In this document: positions 1 through 7,679 of the stretch, piece after piece | How positions within the stretch are numbered: position 1 is the first letter of the stretch | How the letters are laid out: every line of letters starts with the position of its first letter | Assembly (NCBI RefSeq): GCF_011050055.1 | Contig: NZ_DRGM01000099.1 | Span: 1 to 64,000, forward strand | Direction: 5' to 3' | Length of the DNA stretch: 64,000 bases | DNA from: Pseudoalteromonas prydzensis | GTDB lineage: Bacteria; Pseudomonadota; Gammaproteobacteria; Enterobacterales; Alteromonadaceae | Notes under the pieces: generated by a model | The model's database searches: none | The model's input: only the letters and a program-made list of their open reading frames with translations | Told to the model about the DNA's origin: nothing | Translations under genes and position numbers: made by a program

Positions 1-91
1 CTGCAATATCTTCTAGACGAACATCATCACATTGAGATAATGCTTTTTCAACCGCTTGGACTTTAAATTCTTGTGTAAATCGACGTCTCAT
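1..91 (-). CDS. IS3-type transposase OrfA, N-terminal fragment
   Basis: Reading the minus strand from the ATG at 89-91 gives MRRRFTQEFKVQAVEKAL and continues open to the window edge. This Arg-rich start followed by FTxEFKxxAV is typical of the helix-turn-helix OrfA of IS3-family elements, which binds the element ends. Only about 30 codons lie in the window. The gene starts about 55 bp inside a recognisable IS end, which supports the call. Whether the element is intact cannot be judged here. Confidence 0.75.
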   Translation of the reverse strand, partial: MRRRFTQEFKVQAVEKALSQCDDVRLEDIA

Positions 92-147
92 TTTTATCTG
101 CCTCTATTAAAAGTTAGAGGCGACAACTATCCTGACACAGGGGGTCA
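1..147 (-). mobile_element. End of an IS3-family insertion sequence (partial)
   Basis: The minus strand from 147 reads TGACCCCCTGTGTCAGGATA and leads into the OrfA start at 91. A TG-starting terminus about 55 bp before orfA is the usual layout of an IS3-type left end. The other end lies outside the window, so the terminal inverted repeat and target duplication cannot be checked. The flank from 148 is island repeat sequence. Confidence 0.7.
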
Positions 148-467
148 GCGCAGCGCCTCTTAACCTCTTTGTGAATAAATCACTTAAAACCAATTTGCAC
201 AAAGAGAAGTGAATGAGGGTAAATGAGAAGATAACGGCTTCGAGTTACGAGCAGCGAGCTTGTGCAAACAGCCTAGCGCCTAGTTACTTCCCTAGAACCT
301 AGCCACTTTTTTGCACAAAGAGCAGACAATGAGGGTAAATGAGCAAAACCCTCTAAAAGTGGTAGCAGCGAGTTTACCTCGCGACATATAAACATGCTTC
401 GAGCAATGAGCTACGTGCCGCGAAACATACCTAGCGCCTAGTTACTTCCCTAAAACCTAGCACCTTT
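144..467 (+). repeat. Composite CTAG-rich intergenic repeat (family A), two units
   Basis: This gene-free stretch holds a composite repeat: an AGCGCAGCGCCTCTTAA block, a GTGAATAAATCACTTAA block, a TTGCACAAAGAG...GAGGGTAAATGAG block, a CTTCGAG...CGAGC block, and a CCTAGCGCCTAG...CCTAG tail. The CTAG tail occurs at about 274-305 and again at 430-462, with the TTGCACAAAGAG block between. The same blocks in the opposite order and strand recur near 22.5-22.65 kb and 25.5-25.7 kb. No reading frame or promoter was recognised. Confidence 0.75.
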
Positions 468-1079
468 CTATTCTATATCTGGTATAACACTTGCTAAGCG
501 TTTTATATCTATATCGTTGATATCAGCAAAGCGCTTAAAGTGACTCGGCCATTGCTGGGTATAGTCTTTCATTTGGCTGATTATTTTTGTCGCTTTTGCC
601 CTCGTTAAACCAAAACGTTTAGCTTGCGATAATAAATTGGCGATACTGGCATATCGGCCATCATCGCCAAGGCCTATACCATGTTGTTTTGAGTTATTGA
701 TTGGGGTGATGTCGTAAGCTGGGCTCAAGCGCCATGTTTTATTAGCAAAGTGATACAAAAAAGCATGGTTACGGCTGTGGTCGTCGGTATTGCCAATCAG
801 CGCATTAAACACCATGCGCTTGTAAAGCTCTGTTGCATCATCAGCATACTCACCAGTATGGTGGCGAATAAACTCAGCCAGTTCACCGTAACTGTAGTAA
901 GTTGCTAAATCACTGATCGCCACTTTAGGCTTTTGCAGTAAGCTGTTGGCACTTAAAAAGTGATGAGTTGGTAAACCATTACTTACATCAAACCGTTCAA
1001 CTAATAGCACATCACCGTTATCAGTTTCATGAACTTGGGTATTTGCACACCGAATACCTAACTCTTTCGCCATACACAT
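468..1079 (-). pseudogene. HipA-like toxin, C-terminal half only (truncated)
   Basis: The 203-residue product matches the C-terminal kinase lobe of HipA-type Ser/Thr kinases. It keeps the catalytic-loop signature NTDDHSRNH (about residues 97-105) and the metal-binding segment SPAYDITP (about 118-125). HipA proteins are usually about 420-440 residues, so the N-terminal subdomain and the loop carrying the autophosphorylated serine are missing. The fragment begins 5 bp after the hipB-like stop codon, as if an internal deletion had joined the two. Inactive kinase is inferred. A short stand-alone protein cannot be excluded. Confidence 0.75.
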
Positions 1080-1084
1080 AGCAC

Positions 1085-1384
1085 TCAGAAGTCATCGTTA
1101 ATCACCTGTGTTTTATTGGTTTTACGTTGCCGTGCATTATAGCCACCTACATCAGCAGCTAATTCGTTAATTTCATCGAGCAGTGATCCTTGTAATTGCA
1201 ACACCACGAGTGCTTCAAATAAAATATCACTTTTAACCACTTCCCCTTGCTCAAGCTTTTGCACGGTAGAGCGCGATACGCCAATCATCTTGGCAAAGGT
1301 GCTCTGCGTGTAATGCAAAGTACGGTGTTGGCGAATTAAATCCCCCAAACGCTGCGCCAGTTTTAATGCTTGTTCAGATTTCAT
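1085..1384 (-). CDS. HipB-like XRE antitoxin
   Basis: This is a 99-residue DNA-binding protein with a Cro/C1-type helix-turn-helix at about residues 25-60 (QSTFAKMIGVSRSTVQKLEQGE). Proteins of this kind bind operators upstream of their own operon and neutralise a HipA kinase. It lies directly upstream of the hipA remnant on the minus strand, which is the normal hipBA order. The reading frame is intact, so the repressor may outlive its toxin. Its own operator was not pinned down in the region after 1384. Confidence 0.75.
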   Translation of the reverse strand: MKSEQALKLAQRLGDLIRQHRTLHYTQSTFAKMIGVSRSTVQKLEQGEVVKSDILFEALVVLQLQGSLLDEINELAADVGGYNARQRKTNKTQVINDDF

Positions 1385-1864
1385 AAATGATTACCTATAC
1401 AGTCATTAGATTGTTAATGATTAGTTTGGCGGTATTTGATGTGTTTGCAAGGTGATTTAAAAAGATCAGCGCCGACATGTCGGCAGCGAGCAAGGTGCAT
1501 ACCTAGCGCCTAGTTACTTTGCTAGAACCTAGCCACTTTTTTTTGCACAAAGAGCAGTGAATGAGAGTAAATGAGCAGACAAAAGCTGCGGGCTTCGAGC
1601 GACGAGCAGCCAACACAGCCTAGAGCTGAGTCACTTTCCTAGAACCTAGCTTCTTGTTACTTTTTTAGATCCTAGCCCTTCAACACAAGCTCATAACCAA
1701 GACTAATTACCTAGCTGCAAATCAATAATAAGCTATGTGCTTGGTGCTCATCGGAAAACTCTATGTTTTTAATACATTTTCATGTTAGGTTAGGATAAAA
1801 CTTAATGAAAGCTTAACGCTCTAATCATTAAGTACTATTAATTAACCACGGAGCGGTAGATTTA
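1385..1864. repeat. Intergenic region with two CTAG-rich repeats (family A)
   Basis: The gap between hipB and the divergent methyltransferase gene holds two family A tails. One is at about 1500-1535 and is followed by the TTGCACAAAGAG/GAGAGTAAATGAG block to about 1576. A degenerate one lies at about 1618-1678, with a CTTCGAGCGACGAGC block before it. The part 1680-1864 is AT-rich and is presumably the promoter region of the methyltransferase gene. No other feature was recognised. Confidence 0.65.
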
Positions 1865-2464
1865 GTGCCTACTAAAACACTCAGTTACTACAACCAAAAC
1901 GCACAAAGCTTTAGCGACTCAACAGTTAATGTTGATATGTCGGCGCTTTACGCTGAGTTTTTACCGCTTATTCCTAACCACGGTCATATTTTAGATGCTG
2001 GCTGCGGTAGTGCCCGCGATGCAGCCTACTTTAAACAGCAAGGCTTTACCATAAGCGCATTTGACGCAAGTGCTGAACTCGCAAGGTTAGCCAGCAATTA
2101 CTTACAACAAGCTGTAGAGGTTAAAACTTTTCAACAACTCGATTGTACCAATAAATACGATGGTATTTGGTGTTGCGCCAGCTTATTGCACGTTCCAAAA
2201 GTAGAGTTACCGCAGGTGTTTTTAAAACTGCAAAATGCCCTAAAACCAAACGGTGTTTTGTATGTGTCGTTTAAATACGGCATGCAAGAGCGCGAACATA
2301 ACGGCCGCGAATTTACCGATTTAAACGAAGACGGATTAACTGCGCTCATTACTCATCACACCGAGCTTAAAATAATAAAACAATGGCAAACGGTTGATCA
2401 GCGCCCAGAGCGCGAAAATGAAGTGTGGCTCAATGCGCTAATTAAAGCCGTGCCCGTTTTATGA
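1865..2464 (+). CDS. Class I SAM-dependent methyltransferase
   Basis: The 199-residue protein has the Rossmann SAM-binding motif I, ILDAGCGSARD, at about residues 42-52, an acidic strand end FDAS near 67, and a following WCCASLLHVP segment typical of type 11/12 small-molecule methyltransferases (TehB-like group). The GTG start at 1865 is preceded by GGAG about 12 bases upstream. The stop overlaps the start of the next gene by 4 bp, so the HNH gene is probably translationally coupled. The substrate is unknown. There is no DNA-methylase motif such as NPPY, so a classical DNA-modifying role is not supported. Confidence 0.8.
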   Translation: MPTKTLSYYNQNAQSFSDSTVNVDMSALYAEFLPLIPNHGHILDAGCGSARDAAYFKQQGFTISAFDASAELARLASNYLQQAVEVKTFQQLDCTNKYDGIWCCASLLHVPKVELPQVFLKLQNALKPNGVLYVSFKYGMQEREHNGREFTDLNEDGLTALITHHTELKIIKQWQTVDQRPERENEVWLNALIKAVPVL

Positions 2465-3570
2465 TGTCAGCAATGCAGCAACAGCTCGACTTTATTGCCT
2501 ATATTCAGCGTATGCTGGTGGAAGGTGATTTTAGCGCAACGTACAAGTTTGCCTTGTTGCATGCGTTGGCTGATGTATGTGTTGAGCAACCGCTTATATC
2601 TGAGCAAGCAGAGCTGAAAATAGATTTAGCCACCTTGGCCGACAAACTCATTGTTTTATATTGGCACCATGCGGTGCCGTTTGCCTCAGAGCAAACAGGC
2701 GAAAGCGCTTTGCTTAAACAAAACACTGGCGCGCAATCTAAAGTAATTTCGGTACTGTATGAGTGCCAGCAAAACAACATTCGTAATTTACGCACGTTAA
2801 AACAAAGCTCGCTCTATAAGCCAACCTTTAACGCAGCAATGGCAACACTCAAAAGTGGCCCATTGTGGCGCTTACAAATATTAGCAAAACAAGCCGAATG
2901 CTTTTTATATCCGCATACCAACAGCACTAAGTACATCACCTTAAATGCAGGCATCGCCAGTTGCTTTCGGCGCTTTTATGATTTGGTGGTGTATTTGGCT
3001 AAAAATGCCTGGCTGCAAAAAATTCAAAGTATTAAGCATAATCAAGCGCTAATTGGCCCACAAAGCCAGCTGCACGACTTTTTGTTCGGCTTTGATCGCA
3101 ACGCCCTGAGTAAAGCCAAACCTGTGTTAATCGAGCTACAACACGGTAATTGCTTTTATTGCCAACAGCCGTTGAACAATAAAACCGAGGTCGATCACTT
3201 TATTCCGTTTGCCCGCTACGCGAACGATCTAGGCCACAACTTTGTGGCAGCGCATAGCAGCTGTAATAACAGTAAACGCGACTTTTTAGCCGCGCAGTTG
3301 CACCGCGAACGCTGGCAAGAACAAAACTTAGTAATAAATAGTCAGCATTTAACCCGTGAACTCAGTGATTATTTTAATTGTGATGCTGATAAATCACGTT
3401 CGGTAAGTGACTGGGCGTATCAAGTTGCACAGGCGAACAGTGCGAAATTGTGGTTAGCGAAAGATAGTTTTGAACACGCCGCTGGTGTGGGGTCATACCT
3501 GCATCAAAAAGAGCAGCCAAGGGTTGAGCTTAGTTTAGTGGCGGAAGAGAAGCCAAGGTATGACGCGTAG
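2461..3570 (+). CDS. HNH endonuclease domain protein
   Basis: The product is 369 residues. A zinc-supported HNH nuclease core sits at about residues 231-275: CFYC (first zinc pair), VDHFIP (first His), HNFVAAHSSCNNSKRD (second zinc Cys, central Asn and His). The first ~220 residues are helical and match no domain I recognise. The 4-bp overlap with the preceding methyltransferase implies one operon. HNH proteins cut DNA in restriction, homing or defence systems. Here a defence or nucleic-acid-processing role is inferred from the island setting only. Confidence 0.8.
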   Translation: MMSAMQQQLDFIAYIQRMLVEGDFSATYKFALLHALADVCVEQPLISEQAELKIDLATLADKLIVLYWHHAVPFASEQTGESALLKQNTGAQSKVISVLYECQQNNIRNLRTLKQSSLYKPTFNAAMATLKSGPLWRLQILAKQAECFLYPHTNSTKYITLNAGIASCFRRFYDLVVYLAKNAWLQKIQSIKHNQALIGPQSQLHDFLFGFDRNALSKAKPVLIELQHGNCFYCQQPLNNKTEVDHFIPFARYANDLGHNFVAAHSSCNNSKRDFLAAQLHRERWQEQNLVINSQHLTRELSDYFNCDADKSRSVSDWAYQVAQANSAKLWLAKDSFEHAAGVGSYLHQKEQPRVELSLVAEEKPRYDA

Positions 3571-3630
3571 GCGGGAGTTTACCTCGCGCTTTGTTTTTGT
3601 GGGAACTGGCTTTAGCCGTGATTTTTTGGT
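3560..3630 (+). repeat. REP-like GTAGG palindromes (family C), two units
   Basis: Directly after the HNH stop lies a GTAGGCGGGAGTTTACCTCGC unit whose GCGGGAGTTTACCTCGC half is also found at 12.5 kb. It is followed by GTGGGAACTGGCTTTAGCCGTGA. GTAG-type heads followed by an imperfect palindrome are the hallmark of REP sequences. The first unit overlaps the HNH gene end. Related units are at about 4877-4965, 12508-12600, 16024-16105, 17672-17730, 19909-19990 and 22662-22690. Confidence 0.65.
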
Positions 3631-3887
3631 TTTAATTGGGATTTCGAAGGGATTAAAAACCTCTATTCGAGGTTTTATCGCGTTGGCGATGGCAACCAAA
3701 GAGAGGCTGCCGCCGACCTCTCTCTGGACTCTCTCGGCGCACCCGAGGATCACACTGTGTCCTCAAGTTAAAAATTGATGTGAACGTAATCGCCGTGTAT
3801 TCGCCATCCATGGCGAAGTCACGGCTTAACTTGCATCCATGCAAGTGATTACTCATCAATTCATAACTTTCGGGTGTGATCACGGGG
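3590..3887 (-). repeat. Multi-hairpin repeat family B, copy 1
   Basis: This copy reads on the minus strand. It has hairpin 1 at 3829-3846 (ACTTGCAT-GG-ATGCAAGT), hairpin 2 at 3800-3817 (TTCGCCAT-GG-ATGGCGAA), a conserved ACGTTCA block, hairpin 3 at 3696-3727 (11-bp stem, TCGGCGG loop) and hairpin 4 at about 3658-3673 (AACCTC/GAGGTT). On the minus strand the only imperfect pair of hairpin 3 is G-T; on the plus strand it would be A-C. It lies 5' of the membrane-protein gene, and copy 2 lies 3' of it. Confidence 0.85.
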
Positions 3888-3967
3888 AGTTGGAGTGTGT
3901 AGAAAGATTGGTGTTTATAAATGTAGGCGAGAGTTCAGTTTTATTACACCAATAAATATATGGCTAA

Positions 3968-4807
3968 ATGTTTATACCCATTAATTTGAAAGGAATTTAT
4001 AAATTGGAACAATTGTATTATATAGCGACAAAGTATTATTTTGCTTTTGAAAGCAGTAAAGGGCTAAATTCTAAAATGAAGTGGAACTGGTTTTTTACAA
4101 TTTCTCTAGCTGTTATTTTTCTAGGAATGTTTTGTTTAATATATTATTCATTAGCCACAGGCTCTAGCTCTACTCAAAAATTGAGCAGTAGTGCAGGATT
4201 AATAATTAGTGAAGTAGCATTTTTACTTTCTTTTACAAGTTTACAAGAAAAGAAAAAGAAACTAATTCTTGAAAAAAATGGCGAAAAAGGAGATGGCAAA
4301 CGAGCGCTATTTCGTGCTAAGAGAAAGTGGCTTTTAAAAGAAGTAGGCATTAAAAATACAGAGTTTTTTGAAACCGCAGAGCAGTATGAAAAAATGCTTA
4401 AATATTATTTTGAAAGAAAAACACCCTATGAGAACTATTGGCAAACGTTCTTTTCTAATTTATTTAGTGATAGCTCAAAGGCAAGAATTTTAAGCTTATT
4501 CATTTTTTTAATATCCATTTGTTTTTTATTAGTAATGAAAGGAGTTAGTGATTCAAAGTTGTTTTTCGAACTGCTTGAACCAAATAATTTGATTTCAGGT
4601 TTTTTTCTAATTTTACTTTTTTCATTTGGATTGCATGTTTTCATAGAAACCGTAAAAGCTTTAATCCGTCTTATTGGTTTAATCAATTCAATAATTTCTA
4701 TACGGTTTGAAAATAAACGTTCTGAGTCAGATGAAGTACTGAGAGTTTTTATAAAAGACTTGTTTTTATTGAGCCGGTTGGATAACAGGATCAAAGTGGC
4801 TAATTAA
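3968..4807 (+). CDS. Predicted membrane protein, unknown function
   Basis: I do not recognise this 279-residue protein. Hydrophobic segments at about 41-62, 76-92, 173-191 and 208-226 suggest four membrane spans. A Lys/Arg-rich cytoplasmic stretch (about 94-150) lies between the second and third. The ATG at 3968 lacks a good ribosome site. An in-frame TTG at 4004 with AAAGGA about 10 bases upstream is an attractive alternative and gives 267 residues. The gene is very AT-rich and is bracketed by direct copies 1 and 2 of repeat family B, consistent with acquisition as a single-gene cassette. Confidence 0.6.
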   Translation: MFIPINLKGIYKLEQLYYIATKYYFAFESSKGLNSKMKWNWFFTISLAVIFLGMFCLIYYSLATGSSSTQKLSSSAGLIISEVAFLLSFTSLQEKKKKLILEKNGEKGDGKRALFRAKRKWLLKEVGIKNTEFFETAEQYEKMLKYYFERKTPYENYWQTFFSNLFSDSSKARILSLFIFLISICFLLVMKGVSDSKLFFELLEPNNLISGFFLILLFSFGLHVFIETVKALIRLIGLINSIISIRFENKRSESDEVLRVFIKDLFLLSRLDNRIKVAN

Positions 4808-4876
4808 TTCCCCCTAAAAGTCTAAATATAGTTAACTTTAGTTGTGGGTTTTACCGCTTTGTGAGATTGCTGGCTT

Positions 4877-4965
4877 GCAAAGCGCAGCTTTTAAATTGTA
4901 GGTTGTACTTTAGCGCGACAATATAATTAATTTTGTAGGAACGGGCTTTAGTCGTGATTTTTACA
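4877..4965 (+). repeat. REP-like palindromes (family C)
   Basis: Two adjacent units, TTGTAGGTTGTACTTTAGCGCGACAA and TTGTAGGAACGGGCTTTAGTCGTGA (each shown joined from shorter blocks), start with GTAGG and carry an imperfect palindrome with a central CTTTAG. An AAAGCGCAGCTTTT palindrome precedes them. The second unit runs into copy 2 of family B in the same way as at 3596-3628, so the two families are physically linked in both copies. Confidence 0.65.
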
Positions 4966-5219
4966 TGATTTTGGGAAAGGGATTAAATAACCTCTATTCG
5001 AGGTTTTATCGCGTTGGCGATGGCAACCAAAAGGCGGCTGCCGCCGACCGCCCTTTGGAATCCCACGGCGTACCCGAGGATCACACTGTGTCTTCAAGTT
5101 AAAAATTGATATGAACGTAAGCGCAGTGTATTCGCCATCCATGACGAAGTCACGGCTTAACTTGCATCCATGCAAGTGATTACTCATCAATTTATAACTT
5201 TCGGGTGTGATCAGGGGGG
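4933..5219 (-). repeat. Multi-hairpin repeat family B, copy 2
   Basis: This minus-strand copy parallels copy 1. Hairpin 1 is at 5160-5177, hairpin 2 at 5131-5148 and hairpin 3 at 5027-5058, with stem CCAAAGGGCGG/CCGCCTTTTGG. The hairpin 3 stem bases differ from copy 1 on both arms in a pair-preserving way. In hairpins 2 and 3 the single non-Watson-Crick pair is a G-T on the minus strand, which would be a mismatch on the plus strand. It sits between the membrane-protein gene and the restriction-modification set. Confidence 0.85.
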
Positions 5220-5329
5220 GATTGGAGTTATGAGGATAGGCAATAACCTCTAGCTTATAATCTTATTACGAGTGACTTTGAACCGAGATATTATAACTAG
5301 TTTAAAACAATAATTATTAAGGAATAAAA

Positions 5330-5734
5330 ATGGCGATAAAACCGATTATATTTAGTAAATCTTGTATAAAAACATTAACAGCAGTGGAAGCGGATATAAG
5401 ACGTTCGAACCAGCATGAATTTCAGGGAGTAGCTCCGCTAAAGGATATTTTTGGTTTTAATCGAGTAACTAAGAAGGCTAGTTTTTCCATTCGGGGCGAT
5501 AGTCGTACTTATATTGTGGATTTGACATGGTATGATGCTAGAGAAGGAAATCCAAATCGTTCTGCAGAATATAGATTATATTTTCAAAGCTCGCCTGTTA
5601 TGGAGGCGGCTAAAGAGGGTGATGTAATAGCAATTGGGTATGACAATAATAATAATATTCACTGTGAACTTATTCAAAGCAATAGAGGTACACATAAGCC
5701 TACGCAATGGCAAATTTCTCAAGGTATAGCATAG
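5330..5734 (+). CDS. Possible stand-alone EcoRII-N-like DNA-binding domain
   Basis: The 134-residue protein has AAGGA 7-8 bases before its ATG. Its pattern resembles the N-terminal effector-binding domain of EcoRII by eye: KTLTAVEADIRRSNQHEFQG (about 14-33) against the SANDTGATGGHQVG region, then NRSAEYRLYF (about 76-85) against TRNEKRITRW, then an EGDVIAIGY strand. It contains no nuclease motif. It lies tail to tail with the C5 methylase (10 bp gap), and an MvaI/BcnI-like nuclease is two genes away. A DNA-binding accessory subunit of this set is inferred. Similarity is weak and needs profile comparison. Confidence 0.5.
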   Translation: MAIKPIIFSKSCIKTLTAVEADIRRSNQHEFQGVAPLKDIFGFNRVTKKASFSIRGDSRTYIVDLTWYDAREGNPNRSAEYRLYFQSSPVMEAAKEGDVIAIGYDNNNNIHCELIQSNRGTHKPTQWQISQGIA

Positions 5735-5744
5735 CTTCATTGCA

Positions 5745-7322
5745 CTATAAGCGTTCAGTTAACTTGACTAAGCAAGCACCTAATTTTTGGCCTAACAGTG
5801 GAGGCACTGCGTTGCCAACTTGGGTGTACTGCGGAACTTCGAATTTACGCATCTGGCCTCCTGTAGTGACTTTTGAGCGGAATTCAAATTGATCTGGGAA
5901 TGATTGAATTCGGGCCATTTCTCTTACAGTCAGAACTCGTAGCTCATTCTTATCATAGTGGCAAGCATCATCAGGGATTGAGAGTGCAGCAGGTGCAGGT
6001 GCATTTGCAATTAAAGCTTTTTGAGTCTGTTTTTTAGTTGGGTGCCCTAAAAGATATTGAACCAGATCAAATTTATTTTTAAATTTAACCAATTTATTTT
6101 GCTGATTTAAAAACTCTTTATTGAGTAATAAAGCTGCGCTCTCGTTACTTAAGGTCGCTTCACCATTTTTAAGAATGTTAAATACGTCCTTTGTTACTTG
6201 TTTTTTATCAATATCTTGAAGTATTTGGTAAACTCTAAAACGTCTTTTTACAATATCGCTGTTTACCCTTAGTTCATGATTTTTTAGCTCAGCTACATTA
6301 CCCAACACACCTGAAAAGTGGGTATTTAATTCATTAATATAAGCAGATGTTTCTGAAGGATTGATCAGTTTTAGATCATCAAGCGCATCTTTAACTGTTG
6401 CGGTATTGTCAGCAATTAAAGAGCTAAGAAAGCTATCTTTAAAAAGCTTAAAATGTTCTACATTTGTTATGTCAAAATAGGGCAGATCACCAAATTTTAC
6501 ACTATTAATGTTCTTTTTAGCTTTTTTGAAAAAGCTAAGTGATTGTTTAAATAACTTTGTTTCAGCGTCATTTAAATGTTTAAGCTTTTCAAAATAGTCC
6601 TCACGTATTGCAATCATGATAAAGCGAGGCCGGTTTTGAGCTATTCCGGCAAACCTAGCATTAATATGTAAACAAAGCGGAATGTAACCTTTAGTTGCAA
6701 ATACTTTTGCAACTTCATACCACGCATGGAACTGGTTTCCTTCTTCATCCTTAAAAGCGCGTAAGATACCTGTTACGTTTTCGAGCATTGCAATTTTTGG
6801 GCGAACTAGAGATACGAAGGTGGCAAATTCCCAAGGCAAAGTATTTTTATCACAATTTTTTTTACGCATACCCGCCATACTAAAACTTTGGCATGGTGGT
6901 CCGCCAGAGACAAGATCTAACTCACCTTTACCAAATGAACTATGAAGTTCGTTGCATAGCTCTGAATTTGCTTCTAATAATTTATTAAGTTCAACGATGC
7001 TGCCAACAATAAGTTTATTTTGAATATTTTTTAAGTCATCAGGTAAATCAGAAAATCCATCTTTGTTTTTGAACTCAGGAAAGCTCAAGGGGTTCTCTCT
7101 CAATCTAGGTTTTAAATCTTTATAATTACTGTTTAACCACAGTGTATTTTGTGGCATTAAACCACCTTCAGCTAACTGCGCTAAATCCTCGTTAAAAAAA
7201 TTATAAGCAAAAGTTTCAGCCGCCATAGGTGAGAGCTCATTAGCAAGTACAGTCTTAAAACCTACACTTTCTAGTCCTAATGTTAAGCCACCACAGCCCG
7301 CAAACAATTCAATATGATTCAA
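5745..7322 (-). CDS. DNA (cytosine-5) methyltransferase, type II
   Basis: The 525-residue enzyme carries the C5-methylase motifs in order: I ELFAGCGGLTLG (4-15), IV GGPPCQSFSMAG (140-151, catalytic Cys about 144), VI MLENVTGIL (about 176-184), VIII AQNRPRFIMI (about 228-237), IX REMARIQSFPDQF and X VGNAVPP near the end. The variable target-recognition region is about 250-450. It should protect the host site of the neighbouring nuclease. The start is TTG at 7320-7322, chosen because motif I follows at once, as in the family. It is divergent from the nuclease gene, with 357 bp between them. Confidence 0.92.
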   Translation of the reverse strand: MNHIELFAGCGGLTLGLESVGFKTVLANELSPMAAETFAYNFFNEDLAQLAEGGLMPQNTLWLNSNYKDLKPRLRENPLSFPEFKNKDGFSDLPDDLKNIQNKLIVGSIVELNKLLEANSELCNELHSSFGKGELDLVSGGPPCQSFSMAGMRKKNCDKNTLPWEFATFVSLVRPKIAMLENVTGILRAFKDEEGNQFHAWYEVAKVFATKGYIPLCLHINARFAGIAQNRPRFIMIAIREDYFEKLKHLNDAETKLFKQSLSFFKKAKKNINSVKFGDLPYFDITNVEHFKLFKDSFLSSLIADNTATVKDALDDLKLINPSETSAYINELNTHFSGVLGNVAELKNHELRVNSDIVKRRFRVYQILQDIDKKQVTKDVFNILKNGEATLSNESAALLLNKEFLNQQNKLVKFKNKFDLVQYLLGHPTKKQTQKALIANAPAPAALSIPDDACHYDKNELRVLTVREMARIQSFPDQFEFRSKVTTGGQMRKFEVPQYTQVGNAVPPLLGQKLGACLVKLTERL

Positions 7323-7679
7323 AACACACCAAGTAATAAATGAAAACCATCGAATTTTACTGTAATCGTTCTTAAAAGTCCAGGTAAGAATTAATTATTT
7401 TATGTATTGACTTAAGAGCTTGAAAAGAATAACTTAATTAAAGGCTTATGAGAGTAGCCTTCCTTCCTGAAAAGACCCTTTGTGTCCACTCTGTAGATAA
7501 AGTTGTGAATTCGCAGCTAGATTTACAGTGTTCGGACTGAAATCAATGAATGACTTTAACTACATATATTTTTCGGCACGGGAAGTGCCATCCTGATTAT
7601 AGGAAAAGCATTTAGCATTACCCATTTAATCTAAATTTATTCTAGCTGCGATGAATTCCAAACCTTTGGACCATCGAAA
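7323..7679. other. Divergent intergenic region between methylase and nuclease genes
   Basis: These 357 AT-rich bases separate the oppositely transcribed methylase and nuclease genes and must contain both promoters. No repeat of families A-D and no small open frame with a credible ribosome site was seen. No clear controller-protein box was recognised, so how methylase is expressed ahead of nuclease is not apparent from the sequence. Confidence 0.5.

Noticed and set aside
3653-5190. Open frames within family B copies (for example with NHLHGCKLSRDF)
   Set aside because: They read through the hairpin repeats, have no ribosome site, and recur only because the repeat recurs.
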